From: DASWYB01 sp036405195
GTDB taxonomy: Bacteria > Patescibacteriota > UBA1384 > 2-12-FULL-50-11 > DASWYB01
Length of the DNA stretch: 20,533 nucleotides
Direction of reading: 5' to 3'
Assembly (NCBI GenBank): GCA_036405195.1
Contig: DASWYB010000044.1
Coordinates: 1-20,533, forward strand
The notes under the pieces were generated by a model. That model was not told the origin of the DNA, ran no database searches, and was given only the letters and a program-made list of their open reading frames with translations. A program made the translations under genes and the position numbers. This document shows positions 19,242-20,533 of the stretch, in pieces. Position 1 is the stretch's first letter; each line of letters starts with the position of its first letter.

Positions 19242-19279
19242 ATAATAAAAAGCAGTACCCCCGACCTTACGGCCGGGGG
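19242..19279 (-). terminator. Terminator of the adenylate-kinase-like gene
   Basis: On the minus strand CCCCCGGCC (19279-19271) pairs with GGTCGGGGG (19266-19258) over loop GTAA, with one G-U pair. The tail TACTGCTTTTTATT follows. The AT-rich bases 19190-19241 hold nothing else. Confidence 0.85.
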
Positions 19280-19313
19280 CAAGTGAGTGGATATGGATGA
19301 GGCGAGCAGAAGA

Positions 19314-20111
19314 CTAACGAAGCAACTCCTCGAGGGTTACCCGACAGATGTCCTTCGGATCTCCAACTGCCTGTACCACGTAGAGAGCCGAGTACTGAGC
19401 GTAATAGAGCCGAAGCCAACTCAGAACTCTGTCTGAGTCAACCCAACGCTCCCTCACAGAGTCAGCCGTGGCATCTTCATCCCGCTGTTGGAGCTCCATT
19501 CCGCACACATCACAGAGACCAGCCACCACGGGCGGCTTCAACTTTGTGTTGAAATCAAGCTTGCAGCGGGTGCAGGTCAGCCGGTGAAGCACCCGATCGA
19601 TCAACATCTCTTCAGGCGCCTCGAGCAGTATGACGTCAACCCCCAAGTCGAGAGCGACCGCAAGGTCGCTCACCCAGCCTGGTTGATACTCATCCCGCGG
19701 ACAACCATCCAGGATGAATCCTTCCTGGCAGTCTTCCCACCAGAGGACACGTGCGTAGAGCAGCTTTTGCACAATGGCATTGTTACCGCGCGAGCCCGAC
19801 TTCCGGGCTTTGAGCGATTCCACCTCTTCAGGCGTCACCGCACAGCAGAGGATTTCGTCATCCTCCGTTACGGGCTTGCAAACAGCTCGAATCAGATCGC
19901 CCGTACCAATCCGAGGTACACCAGTCGCTTGTTGCATCAATACGCCGATGGCGTTCTTCCCCGTCCCTTCACGCCCTACAAGAGCACGAAGTCGACCTTT
20001 GTGGGACTTCGCGACATTCCCTCGGTAGATACCTTGGGACAAGCGCTCGTTAGGCCCCTTTGCAGTCGGAGAGCCCAGTTGTTGAACCACCAATTCCGCA
20101 GTCACCTCCAT
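19314..20111 (-). CDS. Adenylate-kinase-like nucleoside monophosphate kinase
   Basis: The 265-residue protein (ATG at 20111) has an N-terminal extension of about 45 residues and then an adenylate kinase core. The P-loop is GREGTGKN (about 46-53), unlike the usual GxPGxGKGT. The NMP-binding region has GTGDLIRA with the conserved Arg. GFILDGCPRD (about 131-140) holds the second Arg. The lid carries Cys180, Cys183, Cys200 and Cys203, a typical zinc site. QQRDEDATADSVRERW supplies the last two arginines. Catalytic residues appear intact, so a phosphotransfer role on AMP or a related nucleotide is likely. It may be a second, divergent kinase beside a housekeeping adk elsewhere. A GTG start at 20138 would add 9 residues; the ATG is preferred because GGGGG lies 9 nt upstream. 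Confidence 0.85.
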   Translation of the reverse strand: MEVTAELVVQQLGSPTAKGPNERLSQGIYRGNVAKSHKGRLRALVGREGTGKNAIGVLMQQATGVPRIGTGDLIRAVCKPVTEDDEILCCAVTPEEVESLKARKSGSRGNNAIVQKLLYARVLWWEDCQEGFILDGCPRDEYQPGWVSDLAVALDLGVDVILLEAPEEMLIDRVLHRLTCTRCKLDFNTKLKPPVVAGLCDVCGMELQQRDEDATADSVRERWVDSDRVLSWLRLYYAQYSALYVVQAVGDPKDICRVTLEELLR

Positions 20112-20176
20112 GCTACTTCGCCCCCATCCGAAAAGCACAAAAGAAAAAACAGCGCGTGCAGTACGCTGATGGGGAA

Positions 20177-20206
20177 ATTATATGGTATTTTCGTACGTCG
20201 CGTCAA
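20177..20206 (-). promoter_or_regulatory. Promoter of the adenylate-kinase-like gene
   Basis: On the minus strand: TTGACG (20206-20201), an 18-nt spacer and a perfect TATAAT (20182-20177). The predicted leader is about 58 nt. Confidence 0.8.
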
Positions 20207-20284
20207 GCCTTTGCCACTTTTTTAGAAACTTTTTTGCATTAATTAAATATTAATCCCTCCTTGTCCCGTGCGGGGGTGGGAGTT

Positions 20285-20334
20285 GTTAGAGGGTAGGGGA
20301 CCGCTTCGGGAGAGTAGGCCCCCTACCCTCTAAC
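20285..20334. repeat. 15-bp perfect inverted repeat between divergent genes
   Basis: GTTAGAGGGTAGGGG (20285-20299) and CCCCTACCCTCTAAC (20320-20334) are separated by 20 bases. Neither side has a T-run, so it is not an intrinsic terminator. It lies upstream of both the kinase promoter and the rarA promoter. Confidence 0.85.
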
Positions 20335-20393
20335 CCCGGCCGGAGGCCAGTCTCATAATTAAGATTTCAGAGCCCGAACATAAGCCGAATTTA

Positions 20394-20402
20394 TGATACT
20401 AT
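20394..20402 (+). promoter_or_regulatory. rarA extended -10, leaderless arrangement
   Basis: TGATACTAT (TGn plus TACTAT) ends 6 nt before the rarA ATG. No Shine-Dalgarno is present. Confidence 0.55.
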
Positions 20403-20408
20403 GCTTAT

Positions 20409-20533
20409 ATGAATCTCTTTTCCGAGGCAGAAGAAACCATCCTAGATCAGGTCGCACCACTGGCGGAGCGCATGCGACCAAAGACTCTCGATGACTTTGT
20501 GGGCCAAGAACATATCTTAGGCAAAGATCGGCC
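20409..20533 (+). CDS. rarA: Replication-associated recombination protein A (5' part only)
   Basis: Only the first 41 residues are in the window. They include PLAERMRPKTLDDFVGQEHI, the entry of the AAA+ domain of RarA/MgsA, a clamp-loader-like ATPase that acts at stalled replication forks. The Walker motifs lie beyond the right edge. The start is preceded by an extended -10 six bases upstream and no ribosome binding site, so the mRNA is probably leaderless. Other clamp-loader relatives such as RuvB share the DDFVGQ phrase, but PLAERMRP is characteristic of RarA. Confidence 0.88.
   Translation, partial: MNLFSEAEETILDQVAPLAERMRPKTLDDFVGQEHILGKDR

Noticed and set aside
19488..20225. Plus-strand ORF of 245 codons opposite the adenylate-kinase-like gene
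   Set aside because: The minus strand carries the P-loop, lid cysteines and catalytic arginines, a promoter and a terminator. The plus frame has no motif, no ribosome binding site and shadow-like composition.
1..20533. CRISPR arrays, insertion sequences, tRNA or rRNA genes
   Set aside because: Read on both strands. No regularly spaced repeats, transposase motifs, cloverleaf folds or conserved rRNA segments were found.

Overview
The window reads like a chromosome segment of a Candidatus Patescibacteria (CPR) type bacterium. Genes are compact and close together. The ordinary genetic code fits every ORF, with TGA used as a stop (for example at the Nudix/AlkD overlap). The gene set (HisS, LexA, XseAB, RarA, NYN, DUF192, DUF3048 and DUF4112 proteins, a beta-CASP nuclease, a secreted lytic transglycosylase) fits such a genome. 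The lineage is an inference; no 16S rRNA, tRNA, CRISPR array, insertion sequence or phage gene was seen.

Layout. 1-128 is the tail of an unknown gene. 219-2789 holds hisS, a small zinc-knuckle protein and lexA, with a candidate small RNA on the minus strand between the last two. 2942-5233 holds an AbrB-type regulator, a tail-anchored small protein, a NYN/PIN-like nuclease, a DUF192 protein and an HExxH membrane protein. 5238-5568 is a separate, strongly promoted short transcription unit. 5639-7219 is xseA-xseB (exonuclease VII). 7306-8342 is a stand-alone orphan gene with its own promoter and terminator. 8358-9834 is a three-gene operon (VanZ-like membrane protein, Nudix hydrolase, AlkD-like protein). 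9839-11829 (minus) is an ABC-2 exporter pair. 12042-12377 is a DUF4112 protein. 12400-15477 (minus) is a polytopic membrane protein plus a beta-CASP nuclease. 15648-16919 is a DUF3048 protein. 17277-18017 (minus) is a lytic transglycosylase with an approximately 220-nt leader. 18331-19189 (minus) is a GC-rich unit with a structured leader, a 51-residue Gly/Pro-rich protein and a long structured 3' region. 19314-20111 (minus) is an adenylate-kinase-like protein. 20409 to the end is the start of rarA.

How the genes work together. DNA maintenance is the main theme: LexA, exonuclease VII, RarA, nucleotide sanitation by Nudix and alkylated-base removal by AlkD. Envelope upkeep is the second: transglycosylase, DUF3048, membrane proteins and an exporter.

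The most unusual content lies outside the protein genes. Five genes have a -10 element 6-7 nt before the ATG and no Shine-Dalgarno, so they are probably leaderless. Several intergenic stretches on the minus strand combine a good sigma-70 promoter with strong secondary structure whose wobble pairs are possible only in the minus-strand RNA: 1897-1983, 18018-18234, and 18986-19154 joined to 18331-18762. A fourth, 16964-17187, has the promoter and a strong 3' hairpin. The best candidate for something undescribed is the 18331-19189 unit, where the leader can form two mutually exclusive pairings around the ribosome binding site of a tiny protein.
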